From: Actinomycetota bacterium
GTDB lineage: Bacteria; Actinomycetota; Actinomycetes; Streptosporangiales; Streptosporangiaceae
DNA: 7,078 nucleotides
Reading direction: 5' to 3'
NCBI GenBank assembly: GCA_003541285.1
Contig: DPMS01000373.1
Coordinates: forward strand, 505-7,582
Shown: one piece after another, positions 1-6,321 of the stretch
How the letters are laid out: each line of letters begins with the position of its first letter
Position numbering within the stretch: the first letter of the stretch is position 1
Position numbers and translations under genes: made by a program
Notes under the pieces: model-generated
What the model was told of the DNA's origin: nothing
The model's input: the letters and a program-made list of their open reading frames with translations, nothing else
Database searches by the model: none

Positions 1-512
1 AGTTCCCGTCCCAGGCCCTTGGTCAAGGCGATCAGCCCGGCCTTGGATGCCGCGTAAGCGGTCGCATTCGGGTGGCCGATCACGCCCCATCCCGATGCGA
101 TGATGACGATACGGCCGTGGCCTAGGGCCCGCATCCCGGGAACCACGGCCTGGATAAGCCGGAAATGCCCGGAGAGGTTGACGTCGATCTGCCGCCACCA
201 ATCGCCGGGCTTTTGATCGAGGAACGGGCTCATCGCCATGGCCGCGGCGTTGGCGACCAGAACCTGCACAGGACCGAGTTGCGCGCCCACCGTATGAGCG
301 ATCGACGAGGCATTCGCCGGGTCGGAGATGTCAGCAGGGACAGCAAGCCCGCCGATCTGCTCGGCCAATGCGGTGAGCCGTCCGTCGTCGGCGATGTCGT
401 TGACCGCGAGCCGGAATCCGTCGGCTGCGAGCCGGAGCGCGGTCGCATGGCCCAGGCCCTGGGCCGCCCCGGTGACCAAGGCAACCATGCCGGAATGCGT
501 CGGCATCGCCAT
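1..512 (-). CDS. SDR-family NAD(P)-dependent oxidoreductase, 3' end cut by window edge
   Basis: This is a classical short-chain dehydrogenase/reductase, which oxidises an alcohol or reduces a ketone with NAD(P)(H) in the cytosol. The window holds 170 complete codons from the N terminus; the substrate-binding C-terminal third lies off the left edge. The Rossmann cofactor loop TGAAQGLG is at residues 14-21. An acidic residue, D39, ends the second strand, which in this family favours NAD over NADP. The usual NNAG is ANAA (87-90). The catalytic tetrad is complete: N112 (in DVNLSG), S140, Y153 and K157 (YAASK). The ATG at 512-510 lies one base after the TGA of the preceding SDR gene, so translation is probably coupled; no strong Shine-Dalgarno is seen. 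In-frame ATGs at 506 and 488 are alternative starts. It is the last visible gene of the minus-strand operon. The SDR assignment is firm, but the substrate cannot be named. Confidence 0.93.
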   Translation of the reverse strand, partial: MAMPTHSGMVALVTGAAQGLGHATALRLAADGFRLAVNDIADDGRLTALAEQIGGLAVPADISDPANASSIAHTVGAQLGPVQVLVANAAAMAMSPFLDQKPGDWWRQIDVNLSGHFRLIQAVVPGMRALGHGRIVIIASGWGVIGHPNATAYAASKAGLIALTKGLGRE

Positions 513-513
513 G

Positions 514-1224
514 TCAGATCACCGCCCCGGCGTTCGGGGAAATCACTTCGCCGCAGTACATGGATCCCTCCGTAGCCAGGAAGTGGACGGCATAAGCGAT
601 CTCCTGCGGGGTGACCAGGCGACCGAGCGGCAACGTGGCGAGATAGTCCGGTTCACGCCACAGGGAATCGGATGCCAGCAGCGGTGTGTCGGTGGGACCG
701 GGCGCGACCACATTGACTCTGATGGCCGTACCGGCCACCTCGATCGCCAGCGACTTCGCAAAGCCGAGTACCGCTCCCTTCGCGGCCACATAGTGCAAGT
801 CCGTAGCGCTGCCGGCGAGGGCGAGCTCCGACGAGATGGCCACGATCGTGCCCCGCCCCCGGCTGAGCATGGGCGGCAGCACCGCGGCGCAGCAGTTCAC
901 CGTGCCCCCGAGGATTACCGAGAGCATCCGGTCCCACTGTTGGATGCTGATGTCCACGACGTCGATGCCCTCTTCGTAGTACCCGGCCGCAGTGACCAGC
1001 AGGTCGATCTGGCCGAATCTCTTAACGACCTGGTCGACTGCCGCGGCCACGGCGGCGCGGTCGGACACGTCGGCCTTCAGGGGCAGATCTGTCTCCGAGG
1101 GGTTCAGGTCAATACCCGCGGTGTGCCAGCCAGAGCGGCGCATGAGGTCGGCGCACGCCGCGCCGATTCCGCTTGCCGCCCCGGTGACGGCAGCGACTGG
1201 TGTCTCGGTGCCGGCGGGCGTCAC
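514..1224 (-). CDS. SDR-family oxidoreductase with altered catalytic Asn
   Basis: This is a complete 236-residue short-chain dehydrogenase, slightly shorter than the usual 250 or so. The cofactor loop TGAASGIG is at residues 14-21. D39 at the end of strand 2 suggests NAD. S132, Y145 and K149 (YVAAK) form the catalytic triad with the standard 13-residue Ser-Tyr spacing. The NVVAPGPTDTP stretch (171-181) and the C-terminal GEVISPNAGAVI are typical of the family. Two conserved positions deviate: NNAG reads TAAG (78-81), and the tetrad Asn, normally in VNLxG, is Ile104 (codon ATC) in VILGG. The start is GTG at 1224-1222, overlapping the permease stop as GTGA. A GGAGGA motif at 1233-1228 just upstream supports it, although the spacing is short. 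The gene is coupled to the permease upstream and to a second SDR 1 bp downstream, so the pair may act in consecutive steps or as partners. The substrate is unknown. Confidence 0.95.
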   Translation of the reverse strand: MTPAGTETPVAAVTGAASGIGAACADLMRRSGWHTAGIDLNPSETDLPLKADVSDRAAVAAAVDQVVKRFGQIDLLVTAAGYYEEGIDVVDISIQQWDRMLSVILGGTVNCCAAVLPPMLSRGRGTIVAISSELALAGSATDLHYVAAKGAVLGFAKSLAIEVAGTAIRVNVVAPGPTDTPLLASDSLWREPDYLATLPLGRLVTPQEIAYAVHFLATEGSMYCGEVISPNAGAVI

Positions 1225-2705
1225 GCGTCCTCCGTGTCGAGCACAGCGTGCGTCCTTTCTGAGGATGCGAGGGCTCCCGGCGAACCCGGCTGGAAAACCC
1301 GCCAGCTAATCACTGCACCGACCACGGCGAGCACGCCGGTCATGATGATGATTCCCCAGTTGAGGTACCAGTCACTGGTGACTGACCTGGGCCAGGCGAG
1401 ATTGATGATCTCCAGCGTGAGCCAGACAACGGCAACGACGGTGACCGGGCCGATCCAGCGCACCCCCCACGCATCGCCCAGGCTCCATCGGCCGCGCCAT
1501 CTGACGTAGGCCAATCCCAGGACCGGCATCCAGTACGAGAGGTAGAAGCCGAACGCGGAGAACGTCACGAGCAGGGCGAACACCTTGGAGGTGCCGAAGA
1601 ACAGCAACACCCCCGCAATGACAACTGTGAGGCCGATCGCATGCCTGGGGAGGTGCTCGCGCCCGGAGAGCTTGACCAGCAGGCCAGCGCCGGGAAGGGC
1701 CTTATCGCGCGCGTTGGCCCAGATCGCGCGGGTCACGGCTGTTTGCACGGCGATCATGCTGGAGATGAAGCCGATTGCCAGCGCGACCAGCAGGGTCCGT
1801 CCGGCTCCCGACCCGAAGCTGTGCTCCAAGGTGGTGGCGATCGGGTTGGTGTCCCTGCCCGAGAGCACAGCCGGCATGTCCGGAATCGCGAGGACGAGGC
1901 CAAGGCAGGCGACCATGACGAGCAGGCCGCCGACGACGAGCGAGTACATGACGGCTTTGGGTAGCACGCGGCGGGAGGCCTGGACTTCTTCGCCGATCGA
2001 AGCAGAGGCCTCGAAGCCGATGAACGTGTAGGCAACATACGCGACGGGCAGGAGGAATGCACCAATCAGCCAGTGTGCGCCGTGCCCGGTGCCTCCTCCG
2101 TTGAAGATCACCGACAACGGATTGATTCGGTGGAAGAACAGGAGAGCAATGCCGATTCCGGCCGACGCGATGAGTTCCGCAGCCAGCGCGATGAAGATCA
2201 GAAGCTTCAGCACTCGCCCGCCGAATATGTTCACGGCCGAACCGAAGAGCAGAATCCCGAGGGCGACGAACTCGACGGTGGTCTGGGTGGGCGAATTGAC
2301 GCCTAGCGCGCCTAGCAAATACGGGGACGCTGCCAGCGGCAGCACCGCAAGGGTGAGGGTCAGCCCCCACATGTAGGCCCAGCCGGTGAACCACCCGAAG
2401 CGAGGCCCGACCAGCTCACGCGACCAAGCGTAGACGCTGCCCTGAAATGGCCACTTCGAGACCAGATGACCGAAGACACCACAAACGAACAGCTGCGCGA
2501 TCAGCACGAGCGGGAAGGCCCACAGGAACGCCGGGCCAGCAGCGACCAGACCGATCGCAAAGACCGTGTAGATGCCGACAATCGGTGAAAGGTCGGCGAA
2601 CGACAGCGCGAATGCGGAGCGCAGCCTGAAGTCTCTGACCGGCCGCTTCGCAGACGGGTCCGCGGGGACCGTGTCCGGCACGTCGGTGTTCGGGATTTCG
2701 GTCAT
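1221..2705 (-). CDS. APC-superfamily amino acid/amine permease
   Basis: This 494-residue integral membrane protein has about 12 hydrophobic segments, at roughly residues 32-54, 60-80, 105-130, 146-166, 168-192, 211-232, 251-274, 301-325, 356-371, 374-400, 417-437 and 447-470. Length and layout fit the amino acid-polyamine-organocation superfamily. Supporting signatures are the TM1 region with SPIVGIYTVFA, the amphipathic stretch after TM2 ending in WPFQGSVYAWSREL, and GFEASASIGEE (230-240), the usual GFExxxxxxEE of these permeases. It should take up an amino acid, amine or related nitrogen compound by proton coupling. The chosen ATG (2705-2703) has GAGAGGA at 2717-2711, and the short hydrophilic N terminus is normal. 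The open frame continues 126 codons upstream, but that part is antisense to the hydrolase gene and low in hydrophobicity, so it was excluded. The permease starts 29 bp after the hydrolase and overlaps the next SDR by 4 bp. It probably imports the substrate of this operon. Confidence 0.95.
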   Translation of the reverse strand: MTEIPNTDVPDTVPADPSAKRPVRDFRLRSAFALSFADLSPIVGIYTVFAIGLVAAGPAFLWAFPLVLIAQLFVCGVFGHLVSKWPFQGSVYAWSRELVGPRFGWFTGWAYMWGLTLTLAVLPLAASPYLLGALGVNSPTQTTVEFVALGILLFGSAVNIFGGRVLKLLIFIALAAELIASAGIGIALLFFHRINPLSVIFNGGGTGHGAHWLIGAFLLPVAYVAYTFIGFEASASIGEEVQASRRVLPKAVMYSLVVGGLLVMVACLGLVLAIPDMPAVLSGRDTNPIATTLEHSFGSGAGRTLLVALAIGFISSMIAVQTAVTRAIWANARDKALPGAGLLVKLSGREHLPRHAIGLTVVIAGVLLFFGTSKVFALLVTFSAFGFYLSYWMPVLGLAYVRWRGRWSLGDAWGVRWIGPVTVVAVVWLTLEIINLAWPRSVTSDWYLNWGIIIMTGVLAVVGAVISWRVFQPGSPGALASSERTHAVLDTEDA

Positions 2706-2710
2706 CGGTG

Positions 2711-2717
2711 TCCTCTC
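2711..2717 (-). promoter_or_regulatory. Ribosome binding site deciding the permease start
   Basis: GAGAGGA, read on the minus strand, lies 5 bases before the ATG at 2705. It fixes the permease start well inside a longer open frame. It sits in the 29-bp gap after the hydrolase stop, so the two genes can be translated from one message. Confidence 0.7.
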
Positions 2718-2734
2718 GCGTTGCAGCCGCGACG

Positions 2735-3688
2735 TCAGCCAGGGGGCCGGGGAACCCAAGGGGCGTCGGCGGGGAGGATGGGTTGGGGACAGGTGCGGGG
2801 GGACAGGTTCAGCGACGCGGTGTGCCGGGCCACGTTGCCCACCGTCGTGATCCAAAGCCCGGGTAGGGACTTCATCCGCTCGACCAGGTGTTCGAGAGCC
2901 GCGGCCCGGCCCGGACGGCCAGACAGGAACGGGTGACAGCAGAGAACGAACGCGGCACCGAGCTGATGCATCGCCTCGAGTTCGAGCGTCCACATCTCCA
3001 ACGCTTTTGTGGGGCTCTCGATGACACCCGAGCCGATCAGATCTGGAAGGAACGCATACTGCTCCCAATCGTCCAGACCCCACGACACCGGGATCTCGAC
3101 CAGCGTGTCGGCAGACGAGGTCTCACCGACTGCGAGCAGGTACGGATGGTCGGAGTCCATCAGGCTCGAGTCGTACAGGAATCCCCGCTCGGCCAGCAGC
3201 CGCGGGGTGTGGAAATTCATCTCCCACATCGGCGCCCGGTACCCGTCAGGTCGCACCCCGGCGACGTCCCACAGCGCCTGCAATCCCAGGTCGAGCATTG
3301 CTGCTTCGGTCTTCTCGTCCATGCCGACGGTGTTCTCATGGAAGTAGCTGTGGTGCGCGATCTCGTGGCCCGCCTCGGCGATACTGCGCACGACTTCGGG
3401 GTAGCGCTGCGCGGAGTACCCGGGTACGAAGAACGTGGCCTCGAGGTCGTGCCGCTCCAGCAGGGCCAGGATGCGCGGCACCCCGACCAGCGGCCCGTAG
3501 GACTGGTGGCTCATCGGCGTCATCCGGCTGACCGACGAAATGTCCGCGGTCAGCACGGCCGCTTCGGCATCCATGTCAAAGGTGAGGCACCCTGCCGCGG
3601 TTTTTCCGTCAGGCCAGGTGATCGGCTCCGGCGAGCGGGTTCCGCTCGCCAAGCGCTGCCCCGGTTCAGGTCGATGGGACTGAGCCAT
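2735..3688 (-). CDS. Polysaccharide-deacetylase-family (CE4/NodB-fold) hydrolase, HpPgdA/PuuE/imidase-like
   Basis: This 317-residue metal-dependent hydrolase has the NodB homology fold. Numbered from ATG 3688, motif 1 is TFDMDAE (36-42) with D38 and D40. Motif 2 is HHSYFHE (112-118), containing the HSxxH metal site H113/H117. Motif 3 is GYRAPMWEMN (149-158), and the late motif CCHPF has H252, followed by GRPGRAAALEHL. FDxDAE rather than TFDDG, together with the GYRAPMW and HPFxxGRPxR contexts, points to the branch that includes Helicobacter PgdA, PuuE-type allantoinase and bacterial cyclic imide hydrolases. No signal peptide or membrane segment is visible, so it is probably cytosolic and acts on a small amide, imide or N-acetyl compound rather than on cell wall. 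GGAG at 3698-3695 lies six bases before ATG 3688. A GTG at 3703 and an ATG at 3694 are less well placed. It is the first gene of the operon, divergent from the PucR regulator. The fold is certain; the substrate is not. Confidence 0.93.
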   Translation of the reverse strand: MAQSHRPEPGQRLASGTRSPEPITWPDGKTAAGCLTFDMDAEAAVLTADISSVSRMTPMSHQSYGPLVGVPRILALLERHDLEATFFVPGYSAQRYPEVVRSIAEAGHEIAHHSYFHENTVGMDEKTEAAMLDLGLQALWDVAGVRPDGYRAPMWEMNFHTPRLLAERGFLYDSSLMDSDHPYLLAVGETSSADTLVEIPVSWGLDDWEQYAFLPDLIGSGVIESPTKALEMWTLELEAMHQLGAAFVLCCHPFLSGRPGRAAALEHLVERMKSLPGLWITTVGNVARHTASLNLSPRTCPQPILPADAPWVPRPPG

Positions 3689-3694
3689 CGGCAT

Positions 3695-3698
3695 CTCC
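3695..3698 (-). promoter_or_regulatory. Ribosome binding site for the CE4 hydrolase
   Basis: GGAG on the minus strand is six bases from the ATG at 3688. This favours that start over the in-frame ATG at 3694, which nearly abuts the GGAG, and over the GTG at 3703, which lies upstream of it. Confidence 0.6.
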
Positions 3699-3702
3699 AA
3701 CA

Positions 3703-3716
3703 CTGGTGTTTACCAG
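3703..3716. promoter_or_regulatory. Inverted repeat CTGGT-N4-ACCAG, candidate operator
   Basis: CTGGTGTTTACCAG has perfect 5-bp arms around a 4-bp centre. It begins 15 bases upstream of the hydrolase ATG and just upstream of its GGAG. It overlaps a second repeat, AACAC-TG-GTGTT (3699-3710), so only one of the two could form as RNA hairpins. The position fits an operator over the operon leader or a hairpin affecting ribosome access. The half-site resembles the TGGT/ACCA halves used by some GntR-type regulators, but the spacing differs and no factor can be assigned. The PucR protein next door is an obvious candidate. Confidence 0.4.
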
Positions 3717-3778
3717 ACAGGATCCGGATAAAGCCGGGCCGGGACCATCCGACCTCAGCGCAGACCTTCCGGCCACCG

Positions 3779-3794
3779 TCATACTGCGGTATGA
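3779..3794. promoter_or_regulatory. Inverted repeat TCATAC-N4-GTATGA, candidate operator
   Basis: TCATACTGCGGTATGA has perfect 6-bp arms around TGCG. It sits near the middle of the divergent region, 63 bp upstream of the regulator ATG and about 90 bp upstream of the hydrolase ATG, where one bound protein could control both directions. On the plus strand TATGAA (3790-3795) could serve as a -10 with a weak -35-like TTCCGG (3767-3772) 17 bp upstream, so the repeat would overlap the regulator's own promoter and fit autoregulation. The promoter part is speculative; the symmetry is directly visible. Confidence 0.45.
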
Positions 3795-3857
3795 AGAGCT
3801 GGGGACTCTTTGGGGCGCTGAATCACTTAGTGCGTGACCGGGTGGGCTGGGTGCAAG

Positions 3858-5378
3858 ATGGCGATCACGGTCCGTGAGCTACTCCAGCTGCCGCACCTGC
3901 AGGCGACTCTGATCGCCGGCGCCGACGGGCTGGACCGCGAGATCAGCTGGGTGCACACCTCCGACCTGCCCAACCCGTGGGAGTGGCACGGGACCGGCGA
4001 GCTGCTGCTGACCAACGGGACCGGGATGGCCCCTGAGGAAGCAATCCAGATCAACTTCGTCGAGAAGCTGTGCGAGACGGGAGCCAGCGGGCTGGCGCTC
4101 GGGCTGGGCATGTCCGGGCCCCCGCTCACCGTCGGCGCCATCAGGAAGGCCGACGAGCTTAGCCTGCCGCTCCTGGGCATCCCGTTCAGCGTTCCGTTCA
4201 CCGCCGTGGTCCGCGCGGTGGCCGACGCCAACGACCGTGAGGAGTCTCTCCAGCTCGGACGCATCGCGCGGCTGTATGAACTCCTGCGGACCTCCGTGGT
4301 CTCCGCGCAACGCGGGCCGGAGACCTTCCGCAAGCTCGGGCAGGAACTCGGGATCCGGCTCTACCTGGTCGACCCCGAAACCGGGCTCTCGCTGTTCGAT
4401 GAAGGGGAGGAGACCTCATTCGGCCGCGCGCTCGTCGAGAGCTACCTGGCGCACCGCAATGCGATACCCGGGATGCTGCGCCTGAACCTCCCGGGAGCGG
4501 CGGGGGGCGACGCCGGGGCGGTTGCCGTGGCGGTCCCCGGCGAACAGCCGACCGCGCTGGTTGTCGAACCCCTCGGCAACCAGCTGCCGAGCCCGGTCCT
4601 GCTCCAGCACATCGCCACTGGGGCGGCACTCGAGCTGGCTCAGTTGGTCGCCGCACGTGAGCAGCAACGCAGGCAGGGTGCAGACTTGCTCAGCCAGATG
4701 ATAGACCGCCGGGTCGACCCATGGGCCGCCGACGAGCAGGTCACCGGCGCCGGCCTTGACCTGAGCACCTGTGTCTTGGTGATGGCGGACGTCGGCCGCC
4801 AGGTCACCGTGACCGCCGTGCACCGTGCACTGGCCAGGACCAGAGTCCCCTACCTGCTGCTGCGCCGCGACTGCCTGTTGTATGTGGTGATTCCCGACCT
4901 CGCCGTCGAGGAGCACTTCCCCGCTGAGCTGCCGGAGCCCGCTCACGCCGTGGGCGCCAGCGGCCCGGTCATCTCCGCGAACCGGGTACCCGATGCAGCC
5001 CAGGAAGCCCGCTGGGCCCTCGTCGTCGCCGAAACGGAGAAACGGCCGGTGGTCCGCTTCGGCGACGACACCACGCTCCTGTTGCCGCGAACCCCTACGG
5101 AGGCACAGGTGCTGGTGACCCGGATCCTCGGCAGGCTGATCACTTTGGACGCCGAGCACGGCACCGACTATGTGAACACACTCCGGGTGATGCTCCGCAA
5201 CGACCGATCGTGGCAGTCCGCCGCCGCCGAGCTCCACATCCACAAGCAGACCCTGGGCTACCGGATCAGGAAGATCGAGCAGATCACCGGCCGCGGGCTG
5301 ACGCGGACCGAGGACTTGGCCGAGTGGTGGTTCGCCCTCCGCGCTCACGACCTGCTCGACGGACGGCAGCGCATCTAG
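3858..5378 (+). CDS. PucR-family transcriptional regulator
   Basis: This 506-residue DNA-binding regulator has PucR architecture. The N-terminal PucR domain spans about residues 3-125 (TVRELLQLPHL, then AGADGLDREISWVHTSDL and GTGELLLTNGTGM, each typical of the domain). A variable middle sensor-like region follows (about 130-400), then the C-terminal PucR-type helix-turn-helix at about 439-497. The latter reads YVNTLRVMLRND, SWQSAAAELHIHKQTLGYRI and RKIEQITGRGL, ending in a W-rich helix. Members activate or repress genes for purine, amino acid or amine catabolism in response to a ligand that is often the pathway substrate. Here the gene is divergent from the hydrolase-permease-SDR operon and almost certainly controls it. 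The ATG at 3858 was chosen because the PucR domain normally begins at once with (M)xITVRxLL. GTG 3834 would add eight residues unlike the family; neither start has a strong Shine-Dalgarno. The ligand cannot be read from sequence. Confidence 0.95.
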   Translation: MAITVRELLQLPHLQATLIAGADGLDREISWVHTSDLPNPWEWHGTGELLLTNGTGMAPEEAIQINFVEKLCETGASGLALGLGMSGPPLTVGAIRKADELSLPLLGIPFSVPFTAVVRAVADANDREESLQLGRIARLYELLRTSVVSAQRGPETFRKLGQELGIRLYLVDPETGLSLFDEGEETSFGRALVESYLAHRNAIPGMLRLNLPGAAGGDAGAVAVAVPGEQPTALVVEPLGNQLPSPVLLQHIATGAALELAQLVAAREQQRRQGADLLSQMIDRRVDPWAADEQVTGAGLDLSTCVLVMADVGRQVTVTAVHRALARTRVPYLLLRRDCLLYVVIPDLAVEEHFPAELPEPAHAVGASGPVISANRVPDAAQEARWALVVAETEKRPVVRFGDDTTLLLPRTPTEAQVLVTRILGRLITLDAEHGTDYVNTLRVMLRNDRSWQSAAAELHIHKQTLGYRIRKIEQITGRGLTRTEDLAEWWFALRAHDLLDGRQRI

Positions 5379-5671
5379 CGATGGTGTTCGTGACATGTTC
5401 TGACCGGCCGCTGCTCGTGGCCTGGACCGGCAGGACAAGCTGATATGGGTACGCCACCGCGGGTGCGGCACTGGGCTGGAGCTGGCATACAGATGAGGAA
5501 TCTACGTGCATGGCATCGTCGTTGACCGGCCACGCTTACCTGCCTGGCGATCTTCGCACGAGCCATTCGGCGGGATCCTCGGGAGCCCGCGCGCCCGCCC
5601 GGCAGCAGACTCTGTCCGATGTTCTCCGGGCTGCGGAGGTGGCGGCAATCGTCACCGTCCCGGGTGGGAGG
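5379..5671. other. Gene-poor spacer after the PucR gene
   Basis: No convincing gene is seen in these 293 bases. A plus-strand frame opens at ATG 5510, preceded by GAGGA (5495-5499), and runs through to 5980. It has mixed third-codon positions and lies opposite the methyltransferase remnant, so it was not called. A possible imperfect GC hairpin pairs GGCGGG (5569-5574) with CCCGCC (5594-5599) but has no T-tract, so no terminator for the regulator gene can be firmly placed. Confidence 0.5.
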
Positions 5672-5926
5672 TCATGGGGTCAGCCGGTAGAAGCGCCAGG
5701 TTTCCGTCTGCAGTGGGAGGATTTCGACGCTGCGCAAGCCGGCCTGCTGGGCGTAACGGCGCAGTGTGGCGGGGCGCATCACAGCCCCGGTGGCCGATGT
5801 GCGGGGATCACCCATGGTAGCGGGCAGGCACGAAACCACACTCCAGCCGTAGTGGTAGCGCTCCAGGTCGGAGGCACCGGCGCTGAACTCGTCCGCGACC
5901 AGCTCATCAGCTACCACGACCGAGGG
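5672..5926 (-). pseudogene. C-terminal remnant of a SAM-dependent methyltransferase
   Basis: This frame encodes about 80 residues that match the extreme C terminus of a large actinobacterial class of SAM-dependent methyltransferases (full proteins about 350 residues). Recognisable pieces are VVVADELVADEF, where the last strand of the Rossmann fold would be; the YHYGWSVVSCLPATM segment; ATGAVMRPATLRRYAQQAGL; and the terminal VEILPLQTETWRFYRL. The SAM-binding glycine motif and the whole N-terminal part are absent. In-frame similarity fades above about 5926 and a TGA occurs at 5938-5936. A GTG at 5917 would open an 81-residue ORF but has no good ribosome site and would make only a fold fragment. 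It is most likely a non-functional remnant whose 5' end was removed together with that of the divergent ORF next to it. Family recognition comes from memory of conserved C-terminal wording, not from a search. Confidence 0.75.
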
Positions 5927-6168
5927 TCGTTGTTGTCATCGCCCTCGCAGGTGCGCTCGGCGCCATGGCCAGCTACCTGACCAGCCTAGGGATGAGGTTC
6001 GGCTGGTATGCGTACTCGCCCCTGACCGGACAGCAGTATCAGCCGCCGCAGGGCAACGGCCTGCCCGGGTGGCTACGGCTGATCATCTGGCTGGGAGCGA
6101 TTGGCCTGTGGGCATTTGCGTCCATCACAGTGCTGCGGCCATCCCCCGGACAAGCCGCGCCTGACTGA
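5926..6168 (+). pseudogene. Small membrane protein, apparently missing its start
   Basis: The open frame from 5887 to 6168 encodes a hydrophobic segment, VVVVIALAGALGAMASYLTSLG, from about 5926. A polar stretch with GWYAYSPLTG and QQYQPP follows, then a second membrane helix (GWLRLIIWLGAIGLWAFASITVL) and a short polar tail. It resembles the small two-helix membrane proteins common in actinobacteria, some of which carry GWFAYAPL-type wording; the function is unknown. There is no ATG, GTG or TTG between the upstream stop (5884) and ATG 5965, and that ATG falls inside the first helix without a Shine-Dalgarno. The natural start therefore seems lost at the same point where the methyltransferase remnant begins. 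Translation from ATG 5965 (67 residues) would keep only the second helix and cannot be excluded. Confidence 0.5.
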
Positions 6169-6321
6169 GGGCTGTACCACGTTGGGCTGCTCTCATCGCG
6201 CCTGCGAACAAGCGCCATCCCCGGGAGTTGGCTATCCGAGCTACTCGCGGCAAAGTAGGACGTTCTCCGGGATGGTGGAAGACGGTATGCGCTATCTCGC
6301 GGCCCGGGGGGGTGCGATCAT

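Noticed and set aside
328..1509. Long plus-strand frame of 393 codons
   Set aside because: It lies opposite the two SDRs and the permease 3' end. Its translation is Arg/Gly/His-rich with no recognisable motif, typical of an antisense shadow in high-GC DNA.
2706..3083. 126-codon N-terminal extension of the permease frame
   Set aside because: It is antisense to the well-supported hydrolase gene, Arg/Pro-rich and not membrane-like. A proper GAGAGGA site precedes the internal ATG at 2705.
3722..3729. 8-bp palindrome ATCCGGAT in the divergent region
   Set aside because: It is short enough to arise by chance and is not clearly related to either longer inverted repeat or to a promoter element.
2888..3877. 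Long plus-strand frame of 329 codons opposite the CE4 hydrolase
   Set aside because: The complementary strand carries all CE4 motifs. This frame shows no domain and runs through the divergent promoter region.
4416..5471. 351-codon minus-strand frame opposite the PucR gene
   Set aside because: It is rich in Gln/His/Gly/Arg without family features; the plus-strand PucR domains account for the sequence.
5569..5599. GGCGGG...CCCGCC hairpin as terminator of the PucR gene
   Set aside because: The loop is 19 bases, there is no T-tract, it lies about 190 bases after the stop, and such pairings are common by chance in GC-rich DNA.
5510..5980. Plus-strand frame of 156 codons, preceded by GAGGA
   Set aside because: Its second half is the antisense of the methyltransferase remnant, and third-codon positions are not consistently G/C. 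The start context is tolerable, so a short real peptide cannot be fully excluded.
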